A DNA stretch of 64,000 nucleotides from MPNP01 sp963668325. Its GTDB lineage: Bacteria; Pseudomonadota; Alphaproteobacteria; Rhodobacterales; Rhodobacteraceae. A program made the translations under genes and the position numbers. Under the pieces are notes generated by a model, which did not search any database, was not told the DNA's origin, and saw only the letters and a program-made list of their open reading frames with translations. The DNA lies in NCBI GenBank assembly GCA_963668325.1, contig OY764222.1:3162001-3226000 (forward strand), read 5' to 3'. How positions within the stretch are numbered: position 1 is the stretch's first letter; the number at the start of each line of letters is the position of its first letter. This document shows positions 39,052 through 48,615 of the stretch, one piece after another.

Positions 39052-40334
39052 TTAAGGAACCCTTTTGGTGGGAAAGTGCTGGTAAACCACAACCAGTTGC
39101 AGAAATTCCCCTTCCCAGGGAAGTTGATGTTGTCGTGATTGGAGCTGGCTTGACGGGGTTAACCGCAGCACTGTTTTTGGCCAAAGCAAATAAAGAGGTT
39201 CTCGTCCTCGATAGAATTACACCCTGTATGGGGGCAAGTTCCAGAAATGGCGGGATGATCGGTGGCGGGCATCGGGTCCCAGTTGACCTGCTCATTGGTA
39301 AATACGGTAGAGACCTGGCCACACGATTACTCCAGGAAATGCACATCGATTCAACACTTTTTGCCAAAGACCTCATGGCAACTGAAAATATTGCTTGTGA
39401 TTTCCAGGAGACCGGTCGGTTTCAGGCTTTCTGGAAAACGACTGATTATGATTCCTATGCCCGTCAACTGGACCAGCTAAAAGATTTAATTCCAGTACAG
39501 GCTGAGGTGGTTTCACCTACCCAGCAGAAAGAGGAAGTCGCCAGCAATGCCTATCATGGTGGAATTTCTTACCAACTCCATGGCGGAATAAATCCAGCCA
39601 AATGGGTTTATGGCATCAAAGACAGCGCTTTGAAAAATGGTGTTGTCATCCAGGGGGATACCCCAGTCGAAAAATTGTATTTCGAATCAGGGGGACATTC
39701 TGTTAAAACCCCAAGAGGTACGGTTAAGGCCAAAGAAGTCCTGATGGCCACGAATGGGTATACACCTACAAATTTCGGTGCTTTAAGCAAGCGAATCTTT
39801 CCGATTCCCAGTTTTATTATTGTAACCGAAACCTTGGGCGAAAATCGGGTAAGAGACTTGTTTCCTGGCCTGAAGATGATAGTGGAAACCCGTGAAAGAC
39901 ATTGTTACTTCCGTCCTTCACCAGATAGAAAAAGAATAGTTTTTGGTGGAAGAGCTGCCATGTTCAAAACACCGGACAAATTTTTTGAGAACCAGCTACG
40001 TATGTTGCTTGGAGGTATTTTCCCTGAACTCAGGAATGTTGGAATTACCCATGCCTGGTGGGGTAAAACGGGTTTCACCTTTGAAATGCTTCCCCATGTA
40101 GGGAAGTTAGCCAATGTCTGGCATGCTATGGGGTACTGTGGCAATGGAAATGGCATGGCCCCATGGCTGGGATATAAGGTGGCCAATCGCATCCTGGGGA
40201 AACCAGAAGGTAAAACTGCCTTTGCTGAAATCGACATGCCAACAAAATGGTACTATAACGGCACCCCCTGGTTCTTGCCCTTGGCCGATGTGGGATTCAG
40301 GTTTAGGGATATTTACTCCAACATCCAGAAATAA
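39039..40334 (+). CDS. FAD-dependent amine/amino-acid oxidoreductase (DAO family)
   Basis: 431 aa with the Rossmann motif VVVIGAGLTGLTAALFLAK near residue 32 and DAO-family C-terminal YCGNGNGMAPWLGYKVAN. It resembles gamma-glutamylputrescine oxidase and related enzymes that oxidise secondary amines with FAD. No dedicated polyamine-catabolic genes adjoin it. The C-terminal W-rich tail (WYYNGTPWFLPLADVGFR) is typical of this subgroup. Confidence 0.8.
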   Translation: MANLIKEPFWWESAGKPQPVAEIPLPREVDVVVIGAGLTGLTAALFLAKANKEVLVLDRITPCMGASSRNGGMIGGGHRVPVDLLIGKYGRDLATRLLQEMHIDSTLFAKDLMATENIACDFQETGRFQAFWKTTDYDSYARQLDQLKDLIPVQAEVVSPTQQKEEVASNAYHGGISYQLHGGINPAKWVYGIKDSALKNGVVIQGDTPVEKLYFESGGHSVKTPRGTVKAKEVLMATNGYTPTNFGALSKRIFPIPSFIIVTETLGENRVRDLFPGLKMIVETRERHCYFRPSPDRKRIVFGGRAAMFKTPDKFFENQLRMLLGGIFPELRNVGITHAWWGKTGFTFEMLPHVGKLANVWHAMGYCGNGNGMAPWLGYKVANRILGKPEGKTAFAEIDMPTKWYYNGTPWFLPLADVGFRFRDIYSNIQK

Positions 40335-40349
40335 TCTTTTTGGTCAGGT

Positions 40350-40976
40350 TCAATCCGGCTGATATTTCCAGCAGGTGGTAATATGGTCATTCACCATGCC
40401 GACAGCTTGCATGTAGGCATAAATGATGGTTGATCCGACAAAACTCATTCCCCTTTTCTTCAGGTCCCTGGATAGTTCATCACTTATTTTCGTGGTTACA
40501 GGTACCTCCGCCATTTTATCCCAATGGTTCTTGATAGGTCTACCATCAACAAAACCCCACAGATAATCATTAAATGAGCCAAAATCCTTGATTATGGCGA
40601 GAGCAACCTGAGCATTTTTTCTAGCCGAAAATATTTTTAGTTTGTTCCTGATAATTCTTGGGTCTGATCTTATTGCCTCAAGATAGTCATCGCTTAATGA
40701 AGCCACCCGTGCAATATCAAAGTGAAAAAAGATTTCCTGATAACCCAACCTTCTTTGCAGGATTGTTTCCCAACTAAGGCCGGCTTGAGCGCCTTCAAGA
40801 ACAAGCATTTCAAATAATTTTGAATCATCATGCACAGGGACACCCCATTCATTGTCATGGTAGTCAGCGTAAAACTCTTTGCCGATACCACTTCCAAAAC
40901 ATCGAGGTAAAACATCTTTTTCCACTTCAAGCGATAATTTTTCTGTTTTCTTCAAATTCAAAATAAACCTCATCAA
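40350..40976 (-). CDS. tag: DNA-3-methyladenine glycosylase I (Tag)
   Basis: 208 aa. The Tag zinc ligands are present as a Cys in PRCFG, His in DYHDNEWG, His in NDHITTC and the following Cys. The substrate pocket region EGAQAGLSWETILQRR is highly conserved. It removes 3-methyladenine from alkylated DNA. The N-terminus is about 20 residues longer than usual, so the true start may be internal. It is convergent with the oxidoreductase gene. Confidence 0.9.
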   Translation of the reverse strand: MMRFILNLKKTEKLSLEVEKDVLPRCFGSGIGKEFYADYHDNEWGVPVHDDSKLFEMLVLEGAQAGLSWETILQRRLGYQEIFFHFDIARVASLSDDYLEAIRSDPRIIRNKLKIFSARKNAQVALAIIKDFGSFNDYLWGFVDGRPIKNHWDKMAEVPVTTKISDELSRDLKKRGMSFVGSTIIYAYMQAVGMVNDHITTCWKYQPD

Positions 40977-41003
40977 GCAATCAACTCTCCAAGAAACCTT
41001 TTA

Positions 41004-41046
41004 CACTATCCGCCCTAAAACCCATAGGATAGTGAGCGGTTTTAGG
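41004..41046 (+). promoter_or_regulatory. Two interleaved inverted repeats upstream of fabA
   Basis: CACTATCC (41004-41011) pairs with GGATAGTG (41027-41034), and CCTAAAACC (41014-41022) pairs with GGTTTTAGG (41038-41046). The pairs are interleaved, so in RNA they form either of two competing hairpins (or a strained pseudoknot). The second is followed by a T-rich stretch. It lies in the 231-bp gap between tag and fabA and may be an attenuator or an operator array. Confidence 0.45.
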
Positions 41047-41207
41047 CTTGTGTTTTTCTATAAAATTTTTATGTTGAAACAATAATGTCGGATAGAATTT
41101 TCTGTTTAATCCTCAATGTTTGTAAAAATACGGATTTTGTGAATAGGGCTCAATTTAAGAACCTTTAAATTATTTCCTCCTATGTTCGAAAGCCAATCCA
41201 TAATAAC

Positions 41208-41717
41208 ATGACCAATTACCCTAATTCATATGATCTCGACGGATTGATAGAATGTGCAAAAGGAAATCTGTTCGGACCCGGCAATGCCCAACTTCCACTT
41301 CCGCCGATGTTAATGTTCGACCGCATAACTGAGGTTTCAAGTGATGGTGGACTGCATGGTAAGGGCCATGCCGTGGCTGAATTGGATATTCGACCGGATT
41401 TATGGTTTTTTGACTGCCATTTTGTCGGCGATCCAGTTATGCCCGGATGTCTCGGGTTAGATGCTTTATGGCAATTGACCGGGTTTAATCTTGGGTGGCG
41501 AGGATTTCCTGGCCGAGGTCGTGCCCTAGGTGTTGGTGAAGTAAAATTTACCGACATGGTAACTCCGGATTGCAAGCTCTTGACCTATTGTGTTGATTTT
41601 ACCCGGGTGATTGACCGCAAGTTAAAACTTGGCATATCAAATGGTAGAATGTTTGCTGACGGTAAGGAATTTTATCGATCCACCGGGATGAAAGTCGGGT
41701 TGTTCACAGTAGATTAA
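41208..41717 (+). CDS. fabA: 3-hydroxydecanoyl-ACP dehydratase/isomerase FabA
   Basis: 169 aa, normal FabA length, with the hot-dog-fold active-site sequence DCHFVGDPVMPGCLGLDALWQ carrying the catalytic His and Asp. It dehydrates and isomerises the C10 intermediate to start unsaturated fatty acid synthesis. It is the first of a fabA-fabB-fabI operon, with fabB 23 bp downstream, an arrangement common in Alphaproteobacteria. Confidence 0.95.
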   Translation: MTNYPNSYDLDGLIECAKGNLFGPGNAQLPLPPMLMFDRITEVSSDGGLHGKGHAVAELDIRPDLWFFDCHFVGDPVMPGCLGLDALWQLTGFNLGWRGFPGRGRALGVGEVKFTDMVTPDCKLLTYCVDFTRVIDRKLKLGISNGRMFADGKEFYRSTGMKVGLFTVD

Positions 41718-41740
41718 CGAATTTAGGAAGCGGATTGTCC

Positions 41741-42967
41741 ATGCGAAGAGTAGTTGTAACAGGGATTGGGATCATATCGCCAATTGGTAACAATTCTGAA
41801 GAAGTTACCAATTCCCTACGTGAGGGTAAATCCGGCATAGAATTCGCTGAGGAATATGCTGAAAATGGCTTCCGGAGCCACGTTCATGGCAATATAAAAT
41901 TAAATCTTGCCGATCATATCAATAAGAGACAACTTCGTTTCATGGGCCCTGGTGCTTCCTACAATTACCTGGCTATGGAACAGGCAATTCAAGATTCCGG
42001 CCTGGAAGAAAACGAAGTGTCCAATGAGCGGACAGGTCTTGTAATGGGTTCTGGAGGTCCCTCTACTTCGAATTTTCATATCGCCCATAAAATTGTCTCG
42101 GAAAGGAAAAGCCCCCGAAGAATTGGTCCCTTCATGGTAACCAGATGTATGTCATCCACCAATTCAGCCTGTTTGGCAACTCCATTTAAAATCAAAGGAG
42201 TAAACTATTCGATTTCATCGGCCTGTGCTACCTCGGCCCATTGTATTGGCAATGGCTTCGAACAGATTAGATTTGGCTTGCAGGATATCGTCTTTGCTGG
42301 TGGAGGAGAAGAGCTGGATTGGACCCTTTCCTGCTTGTTTGATGCCATGGGAGCGTTGAGTTCCAAATACAACGATGCTCCTGAAACAGCGTCCCGTCCT
42401 TTTGATGCCACCCGAGATGGCTTTGTCATAGCTGGAGGTGCAGGGGTTCTGGTTTTGGAGGAATTCGAAAGAGCAAAAGCCAGAGGAGCCAGAATTTATG
42501 CCGAATTGCTGGGTTATGGTGCAACCTCTGATGGCTACGACATGGTAGCACCTTCTGGCGAAGGTGGATTGCGGTCCATGAAACTCGCCTTGGCTAATCT
42601 CGAAGACCGCAAGGTGGATTATATCAATGCCCATGGAACCTCGACACCTGCTGGTGATATAGTTGAGGTTGAAGCCATAAGGCAACTTTTTGGCCCCTCG
42701 GATTTTCCTTATCTGAGTTCAACCAAATCCCTTACCGGGCACTCTTTAGGGGCTACAGGTGTGCATGAAGCCATCTATTCCCTAATTATGCTTTCTGAAC
42801 GTTTTGTCGCTGCCTCGGCCAATGTCAATGAACTGGATCCTGGTATTAATGAGGGGGAAATTACAACCTCCCTTGTTGAGAATGTTGACCTTGATACCGT
42901 TATGTCCAACAGTTTTGGGTTTGGAGGAACCAACTCCACCTTAACTTTTGGGAGAGTAAGGGATTGA
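41741..42967 (+). CDS. fabB: 3-oxoacyl-ACP synthase I FabB
   Basis: 408 aa starting at ATG 41741. The condensing-enzyme triad is visible: Cys in SSACATSAHCIG, His in NAHGTSTPAGD and His in SLTGHSLGATG. It elongates the cis-3-decenoyl product of FabA. Position between fabA and fabI supports the FabB (not FabF) call. Confidence 0.95.
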   Translation: MRRVVVTGIGIISPIGNNSEEVTNSLREGKSGIEFAEEYAENGFRSHVHGNIKLNLADHINKRQLRFMGPGASYNYLAMEQAIQDSGLEENEVSNERTGLVMGSGGPSTSNFHIAHKIVSERKSPRRIGPFMVTRCMSSTNSACLATPFKIKGVNYSISSACATSAHCIGNGFEQIRFGLQDIVFAGGGEELDWTLSCLFDAMGALSSKYNDAPETASRPFDATRDGFVIAGGAGVLVLEEFERAKARGARIYAELLGYGATSDGYDMVAPSGEGGLRSMKLALANLEDRKVDYINAHGTSTPAGDIVEVEAIRQLFGPSDFPYLSSTKSLTGHSLGATGVHEAIYSLIMLSERFVAASANVNELDPGINEGEITTSLVENVDLDTVMSNSFGFGGTNSTLTFGRVRD

Positions 42968-42973
42968 TTTCCT

Positions 42974-43762
42974 ATGACCCACCTTCTTGAGAACAAAAAG
43001 GGCTTGGTGTTTGGGGTCGCAAATGAAAGATCAATTGCTTGGGGTATTGCCAGGGAAATGCACAAGTCAGGTGCAAAAATTGCCCTTAACTATCAGAAGG
43101 AACAACTGGGAAAGAGAGTAATTCCTCTGGGGGAAAAGATTAATTCCGAAATTATTGTTGAAGCTGATGCACTGAATTCGGATTCTCTCGATAACCTCTT
43201 TAAGGAAATCGAAGGTACTTGGGGAAGCTTGGATTTTCTGGTGCACGCCATTGCTTTTTCCGATAAGTCAGAGCTAACTGGGAACTTTATCAACACCTCG
43301 AAAGAAAATTTCCTAAACTCTCTCAATATCTCTTGTTATTCTCTGATAGACCTGGCACGTAGGTCTGTACCCTTCATGAAAAACGGCGGGTCTATAATTA
43401 CCCTTACCTTTATCGGATCCAATCGGGTAACCCCGAACTACAATGTAATGGGGGTTACCAAGGCAGCTCTTGAGTCTACCGTCAAATATTTGGCCAATGA
43501 CCTTGGAAAGGATGGGATCAGGGTCAACGCTATCAGTCCCGGCCCAATGAAAACCCTGGCCGGAGCAGCCATCGGGTCAGCTCGAAAGACTTTCCGCCAT
43601 ACCGAAACCAATGCACCACTTGGTGCCAATTCCTCCCTGGAACATGTAGGCGGAACTGCCGTTTACCTGGCATCAGATTATGGTGCCTCGACAACAGGTG
43701 AAATCATCAAGGTTGACGGGGGCTTTCATATTCTGGGCATGCCCCAATCTGAAAACCTGTAA
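42974..43762 (+). CDS. fabI: Enoyl-ACP reductase FabI
   Basis: 262 aa, short-chain-dehydrogenase fold of the FabI class: N-terminal KGLVFGVANERSIAWGIA nucleotide-binding motif and the YxxxxxxK-type active site in NYNVMGVTKAALES. It completes the fatty-acid elongation cycle using NADH. It is 6 bp after fabB in the same operon. Confidence 0.94.
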   Translation: MTHLLENKKGLVFGVANERSIAWGIAREMHKSGAKIALNYQKEQLGKRVIPLGEKINSEIIVEADALNSDSLDNLFKEIEGTWGSLDFLVHAIAFSDKSELTGNFINTSKENFLNSLNISCYSLIDLARRSVPFMKNGGSIITLTFIGSNRVTPNYNVMGVTKAALESTVKYLANDLGKDGIRVNAISPGPMKTLAGAAIGSARKTFRHTETNAPLGANSSLEHVGGTAVYLASDYGASTTGEIIKVDGGFHILGMPQSENL

Positions 43763-43769
43763 ATTTTTC

Positions 43770-44165
43770 CTATTGGGGTTCAACCAAGCCAACGACTGCT
43801 TTGGCGGCATCCACAACTATGGCGATTGTACCCATATTTTCTACGAAAAATGGCTCGCGCATAACTGCCCCTCCATTGGCTTTAACTTTCACCAATGCTT
43901 CATCCATATCGGCAATAGTCAAGTACACGAACCAATTCGGCGGGATTTGGTCACCACCTTCCATATCTGCCGTATTCATCAAACCTGCAACGGGTACTCC
44001 GTTATTCATAAACACGGTATAGGTAAAGTTATGATCTGGCATATCCATATCCTGGTAAGTCCACCCCATAACTTCCGAGTAGAATTTCTTGGCTGCGTCC
44101 ACTTCACTGGCATTTAACTCGTTCCAACAAATTTGGCCGGGTTGTGGTTTAAAATTTTCTGACAT
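43770..44165 (-). CDS. VOC (glyoxalase/dioxygenase superfamily) protein
   Basis: 131 aa with paired beta-alpha-beta-beta-beta modules (CWNELNASEVDAAKKFYSEVMGW; WFVYLTIADMDEALVKVKANGG, given in part) typical of vicinal-oxygen-chelate proteins similar to antibiotic-binding or glyoxalase-like members. Catalytic role is not assignable. It is convergent with fabI. Confidence 0.78.
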   Translation of the reverse strand: MSENFKPQPGQICWNELNASEVDAAKKFYSEVMGWTYQDMDMPDHNFTYTVFMNNGVPVAGLMNTADMEGGDQIPPNWFVYLTIADMDEALVKVKANGGAVMREPFFVENMGTIAIVVDAAKAVVGLVEPQ

Positions 44166-44326
44166 TATCTAATCCTATATTAATATATAATCTCAATAGG
44201 AAATCATGCAGTTAGATTCAACAATGAATCCCAAATAATAACTGTCATTCTCCACGAATAAAGTACATAAACCCCTTTAAATTCAATTCCTGCCTTCTTG
44301 TGACCATCCTGAATTAATGTAAATTT

Positions 44327-45217
44327 CTATTCAGGTTTGGTCCCGACGATTAAGCGGTATGTGAATATGCCCCGTTGCAAACCCTCATGGAAATTCAAAA
44401 CTCCATCCATGAATTTTTGGTGGGCCCATCCAGATTGTGCAAACATTGACCCGAAAAACTTCCATGTGTTGTATAACTTTTGGGTGGATGGTGCCACCTC
44501 GGCCTCAAGGTTAATTTCTTTGATATTTACGAAGCCCGCCAATTCGAGGGATTTAAGTGTATCTTGCCAGCGTTGTAGCGGTTCCGTCATCCACCCTTGT
44601 TGCATCGCGTCATGAATAACTTCATCGCTCTCGGAAAGAATTTTGTCGGTTAGAAATCCGTCAAGGCACTGCCATCTTCTGCCAGGCTTCAGGACTCGAT
44701 TAACGCCTTGCAAGAAGGCAACCTTGTCGGATGCGTAGCAGTATGCCTCATGTGATAAAACTGCATCGAAACTATTGTCTGGGAACTGCAGGTCCATGAA
44801 ATCACCATAGTGGAACTCAACCAGATGTCCTACCCCCTCCTGCCCAGCGTGTTCTGTGCACAGTTTAACATGCGATTCACAATTTGTCAGACCGACAACT
44901 TTTACCCCGAACTGCTGGGCTAACCAGATTGATGTTTCGCCTACACCACAGCCGGCATCAAGAATTCGCCATTCCGATGTGAGTTTACACCCTTTTACCA
45001 AGTGATTGTTGGCACGCAAATTGGCTTGCATATCTGTCTTGGTCTCCTGTCCCCAAAGACCGTAGTGAAAGTGAATATCCAACACCCCTTTCGGTTGATT
45101 GATAATAGAAGCGGTAAGTGCCTTGTAGTACTCTGGTACTGAATAACTAGTGTTCGCCCGAATATACTTGTCGGTGTCTGTACCTTTGGTCTCTGATAAT
45201 TGTTTCTTGCCAGTCAC
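44327..45217 (-). CDS. SAM-dependent methyltransferase
   Basis: 296 aa, class I Rossmann methyltransferase with motif I LDAGCGVGETSIWLA and a post-I VVGLTNCESHV. The fold order and HFHYGLWG near the N-terminus resemble sterol/tocopherol-type and glycine/sarcosine-type methyltransferases. Substrate unknown. It is the last intact gene before the mobile-element-rich half; its upstream region was hit by the tnpB-bearing element 137 bp away. Confidence 0.75.
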   Translation of the reverse strand: MTGKKQLSETKGTDTDKYIRANTSYSVPEYYKALTASIINQPKGVLDIHFHYGLWGQETKTDMQANLRANNHLVKGCKLTSEWRILDAGCGVGETSIWLAQQFGVKVVGLTNCESHVKLCTEHAGQEGVGHLVEFHYGDFMDLQFPDNSFDAVLSHEAYCYASDKVAFLQGVNRVLKPGRRWQCLDGFLTDKILSESDEVIHDAMQQGWMTEPLQRWQDTLKSLELAGFVNIKEINLEAEVAPSTQKLYNTWKFFGSMFAQSGWAHQKFMDGVLNFHEGLQRGIFTYRLIVGTKPE

Positions 45218-45354
45218 TAGATTCCAACTCCAAATAGATAGGTTAATCTTTATTTTTTCTACTCTAGGCTATGATGTTTGCAGCATATTTCATCATGCGC
45301 CTGTCAATAACAATTTAAAACTTCCCCATAATTACGAAGTAAAAAAAACCATCT

Positions 45355-46680
45355 GGGAATTATATATTTTAGTTGACATTGCCCTCAAAGAAGATAATTA
45401 CCGACATGTTTCACCCTGGATAGACCTCGACCACTGCCCACAACCACCGTTCATCGCAACATTCCCTATCGGCTGATTGCCGGTACCAGTGCCAAGGCAC
45501 AAAGACTGGCCGCTCTGGCCGGTGCCTGCCGCTTTGTCTGGAATGCCATGCTCGGCTACCAAAAGGAATCTTACGAAGAAGCGAAGGGGAAGGGGGAAGA
45601 GCCACCTTCGGTGTCGTTCTTCTCATTGGGCAAGCGCTTCACGGCATTCAGACGGGACGTGCCCTGGCTGAACGACTATTCCTATCTGATCACCCGCTAC
45701 GTGTTGAAATACCAGGCGGAGGCCTGGCAGCGGAGTTTCCAGGGTGGTGGCCAGCCCCGTTTCAAGCAACGTGGCCAGGCGATGGCGTCCTTCACCATCC
45801 CCGAGAAAGTCAAAAGCAAGGACAACAAGCTTTATATTCCTCGCCTCGGCTGGTATCGGTTGCAAAGGAAGGGTGGTAATCCCTGGCCTGATGGTCACCC
45901 GGTCAAGGCCGTGATCAAAAAGATCAGTGCTGACCGCTGGCAGGTTACCATCTGCTATAAGGTGGCGGTAGCGGAACTATCCGACACTGGCGTAGCGGCC
46001 GGTATCGACATGAATGTCAGCCAGGTGGCGGTTGTTACCAGTGCGAATGACAGTATGCTCCTGGCGCAGCCAAAGAAGAAGACTGACAAATTGGACACCA
46101 GGATCAAGCGCAATCAACGGGCCCTGGCCAGGAAGAAGAAGGGCTCCAGCCGTTTTCAGAAACTGAAGCAGCGCCATATCCGCCTGCTGCGCAAGAAGGC
46201 GATGAGGCGCCGGAACTGGCACCACCATGTATCAAGAAAGGTCAGCAGGTTGGCCAGTACGGTCGTGGTTGAGAAACTGAACACCCAGGGTATGACCAAA
46301 TCGGCCAAGGGCACGGTTGATGCTCCTGGCAAGAATGTCAAGGCCAAGAGCGGGTTGAACCGCGAGATACTCAATACCGGCTGGACCAGTCTGGTGCAGA
46401 TGCTTGGTTACAAGTGCCGGGAAGTGAAGACGGTCAATCCGGCTTACACCAGCCAGACCTGCCATGCCTGTCAGCAGGTGAACAAGGCGTCCCGCCAGGG
46501 ACGACGATACGAATGTGTGGCCTGCGGCCATGCCGATCATGCGGATCTGAATGCAGCCCGCAACATTCTGGCCTCCGGGATTGGGGCTGCTGCACGGCGA
46601 GGAGCGTTGGCACTGGCCACTTCGACGACCCGTGAAAAGGATAGATTAGGTGACCTTGTCAACTAAAATATATAATTCCC
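45355..46680. mobile_element. Element with 23-bp terminal inverted repeats carrying a tnpB-like gene
   Basis: A perfect 23-bp inverted repeat begins GGGAATTATATATTTT at 45355-45377 and is complemented at 46658-46680. It is flanked by the 8-bp direct repeat AACCATCT (45347-45354 and 46681-46688). The 1326-bp interior is clearly GC-richer than its flanks and contains only a tnpB-like gene, whose stop codon lies within the right repeat. No DDE transposase is present. IS200/IS605 elements have neither terminal inverted repeats nor target duplications, so this is a different element that carries tnpB. Confidence 0.82.
45548..46666 (+). CDS. tnpB: TnpB-like (IS605 OrfB) RNA-guided nuclease-family protein
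   Basis: RuvC-type motifs appear in order: D in GIDMNVSQVAVV, E in VVVEKLNTQGM, the zinc finger CHACQQ...CVACG, and D in HADHADLNAARNIL. Family homology extends upstream through HRNIPYRLI and ACRFVWNAM to about 45449, but the frame has no ATG, GTG or TTG before 45548; only CTG codons (45416, 45434) are available. Thus the start is non-canonical or the gene is decayed at its 5' end. No tnpA is present. A guide-RNA region would be expected near the 3' end, overlapping the right terminal repeat. Confidence 0.8.
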   Translation: MLGYQKESYEEAKGKGEEPPSVSFFSLGKRFTAFRRDVPWLNDYSYLITRYVLKYQAEAWQRSFQGGGQPRFKQRGQAMASFTIPEKVKSKDNKLYIPRLGWYRLQRKGGNPWPDGHPVKAVIKKISADRWQVTICYKVAVAELSDTGVAAGIDMNVSQVAVVTSANDSMLLAQPKKKTDKLDTRIKRNQRALARKKKGSSRFQKLKQRHIRLLRKKAMRRRNWHHHVSRKVSRLASTVVVEKLNTQGMTKSAKGTVDAPGKNVKAKSGLNREILNTGWTSLVQMLGYKCREVKTVNPAYTSQTCHACQQVNKASRQGRRYECVACGHADHADLNAARNILASGIGAAARRGALALATSTTREKDRLGDLVN

Positions 46681-46891
46681 AACCATCTTATTCCTTTAAA
46701 AAGGAAATTTCTCAATATTTCTCAACTCAATTCTTCATTTTGGTACTACCCCTCTTTATAAATAGTGGGGTTGCAGAAGCTAGGCACTCTCGACCGTTTC
46801 AGCCAGGAGAGTAGTCGGCATAATCACCTATTTTCGCAAAATGTAGAAATATTATATAGTGCTGATATATTACATGTGATCATATTTTCCC

Positions 46892-48583
46892 CAGCAATTC
46901 CCGCTAATTTTCTCAAAATGAGATATTATTTATTTTTTGCTAGTCCTCAAATAGGTAGGCATGACTAATCGAAGGGCTTTGACCCCCATCGTAATTTTGT
47001 ATTTTTAACTTTTAAAATCTGAATTGAGCATATTCGAACATGGTGACCGGCTAAGGCTCGGCCAGGAGGACTGACATGTCAACTCGCTTTCGTTTCTCAT
47101 ATATCCCCCGATAGAATGTTTCCCAACTGTCCAAATAATATTCCGTAAAGATCCTCCTCATTGCTTCCCAGAGATACTTCTTGGTTGGATAGCGTTCATG
47201 AGCCCTTTGGGCCATACCACAACAATGCTGAACAATTTGATCAAGGCAAAATGCCAGCATTGCCAGATAGGCAAAAACATGCGAAAGATTTTGTTGGCCA
47301 TGGCCGAAATTATGCTCTAACCGGTACCCATTTCCAGCTTCAGATTTTAACGTTTGATAGGTCTCGTTCTCTATTTTCCAGCGCGTGCGTGCAGCGCGCA
47401 TAACATTCCTTACATTCCCTTCATCAAGTGGTAGATCAGTGACCCAGGTCCAGTTGGTTGTTGTTGGTTTCTTCCCTTTGGTGCCGGGTTTGGTCTCGGT
47501 GTAGTGTAGGACATTGACCTCAAGGTTGAAATTGGCATCGTTCAGGGGAACGTCATTGAGCCAACGGAACTCATGGGTAATGGTTTTGTTCTTACTCCTT
47601 TCTTTGCGGTCTAGTTTCTGGAGGGCAGGATTATCCGTGGTCCAGTCAAACAGCGCCTTGTGATTGCCTGGCTTGGCAACCAGGATAAAGCGCAGATTGT
47701 GTGTCTTCAAAAGTTTGATATTCGGGCCATTGGAGGTCAACCCATCGCCCAGGATAATGGTCTTGAGGTGGGGGTGGTCCCGGCGAAAATCCTCCATGAA
47801 ACGGACGCTGGCATTCAACTCACAGTCATTTTTCTTGTGCCCGTCATGTTGGTAAATCATTTCCGGTGCAACCGGAAAGACATTCTTGATGTCTGGATGG
47901 ACAAAGGCCCCTCCGAGCATCTGATGGTAATAGGTGGTGGTTCCGTTGCGATGGTTCTTGTGACAGCAATGGTCACATTTTAACGTGCTGGAACTGTAAT
48001 ATTGGGTCCCATCAATCGACAAGAGATAATGACCACCCAACATGGTCATGAAGTCCAGGGCCCGCCCACGCTGGAGAAGGGCAAAGAGTTTATTAAAGGC
48101 CAACCGGAAGGCTTTGGGATCAACCGGATCAAGCCTCGCGCGCATGTTGGTATCCGAGGGTACCTTGTCGATCTTGAAAAGGGTACGCAGATTTCGAACC
48201 ACCGGCGGTTCGGCTTTGGGGCCTCGGGTTATCTGGTCAAAGTTCAGTAATGAAGGGCACTTCAGCAGAAAGACGGCCAGACCTGACATCAAGCAATTGG
48301 TCAGGGTAAAGCCGCGATTGTTGACGGGATCTGGAACGGTGTTGAAAACCTGGCGGACACTGGTCAGCAAACCTGGCATGGAAAGATGCCTTCGGAGTTT
48401 GTATTTGGACATGATACTGCTCGTACAAAATGATCGGTTTGAAATGTTATTATTGCGACCGATTATAAACGAATCATGTCAAATGAGCAAAAAGTGATAA
48501 AAGAGGGTTTACGAAAAATAATTTTGCCTGATGACCTAAAACCTCCTATTTATAGGGGAATTAAATTTTAACGGGAATTGCTG
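46892..48583. mobile_element. Insertion sequence (IS4-superfamily-like) upstream of the alkB-like gene
   Basis: The 1692-bp element has imperfect terminal inverted repeats beginning CAGCAATTCCCGCTAA (46892) and CAGCAATTCCCGTTAA (complement ending at 48583). The 9-bp direct repeat TATTTTCCC flanks it at 46883-46891 and 48584-48592. Its right end is 33 bp before the ATG of the alkB-like gene, so it separates that gene from its native promoter region. Confidence 0.88.
47051..48412 (-). CDS. DDE transposase of the 46.9-kb IS
   Basis: 453 aa with catalytic blocks LLSIDGTQYY, IILGDGLTSN and the terminal ARTRWKIENETYQTLKSEAGN region. A Cys/His cluster (CDHCCHKNHRNG) follows the first Asp. I recognise it as an IS4-like or ISNCY-type transposase but cannot fix the family. 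The frame is intact and antisense to the downstream RiPP operon. Confidence 0.85.
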   Translation of the reverse strand: MSKYKLRRHLSMPGLLTSVRQVFNTVPDPVNNRGFTLTNCLMSGLAVFLLKCPSLLNFDQITRGPKAEPPVVRNLRTLFKIDKVPSDTNMRARLDPVDPKAFRLAFNKLFALLQRGRALDFMTMLGGHYLLSIDGTQYYSSSTLKCDHCCHKNHRNGTTTYYHQMLGGAFVHPDIKNVFPVAPEMIYQHDGHKKNDCELNASVRFMEDFRRDHPHLKTIILGDGLTSNGPNIKLLKTHNLRFILVAKPGNHKALFDWTTDNPALQKLDRKERSKNKTITHEFRWLNDVPLNDANFNLEVNVLHYTETKPGTKGKKPTTTNWTWVTDLPLDEGNVRNVMRAARTRWKIENETYQTLKSEAGNGYRLEHNFGHGQQNLSHVFAYLAMLAFCLDQIVQHCCGMAQRAHERYPTKKYLWEAMRRIFTEYYLDSWETFYRGIYEKRKRVDMSVLLAEP

Positions 48584-48615
48584 TATTTTCCCTATTATAT
48601 TAATGTTATGCTGTC

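Noticed and set aside
45355..46680. Ordinary IS200/IS605 element
   Set aside because: It has 23-bp terminal inverted repeats and an 8-bp target duplication and no tnpA, features that IS200/IS605 elements lack.
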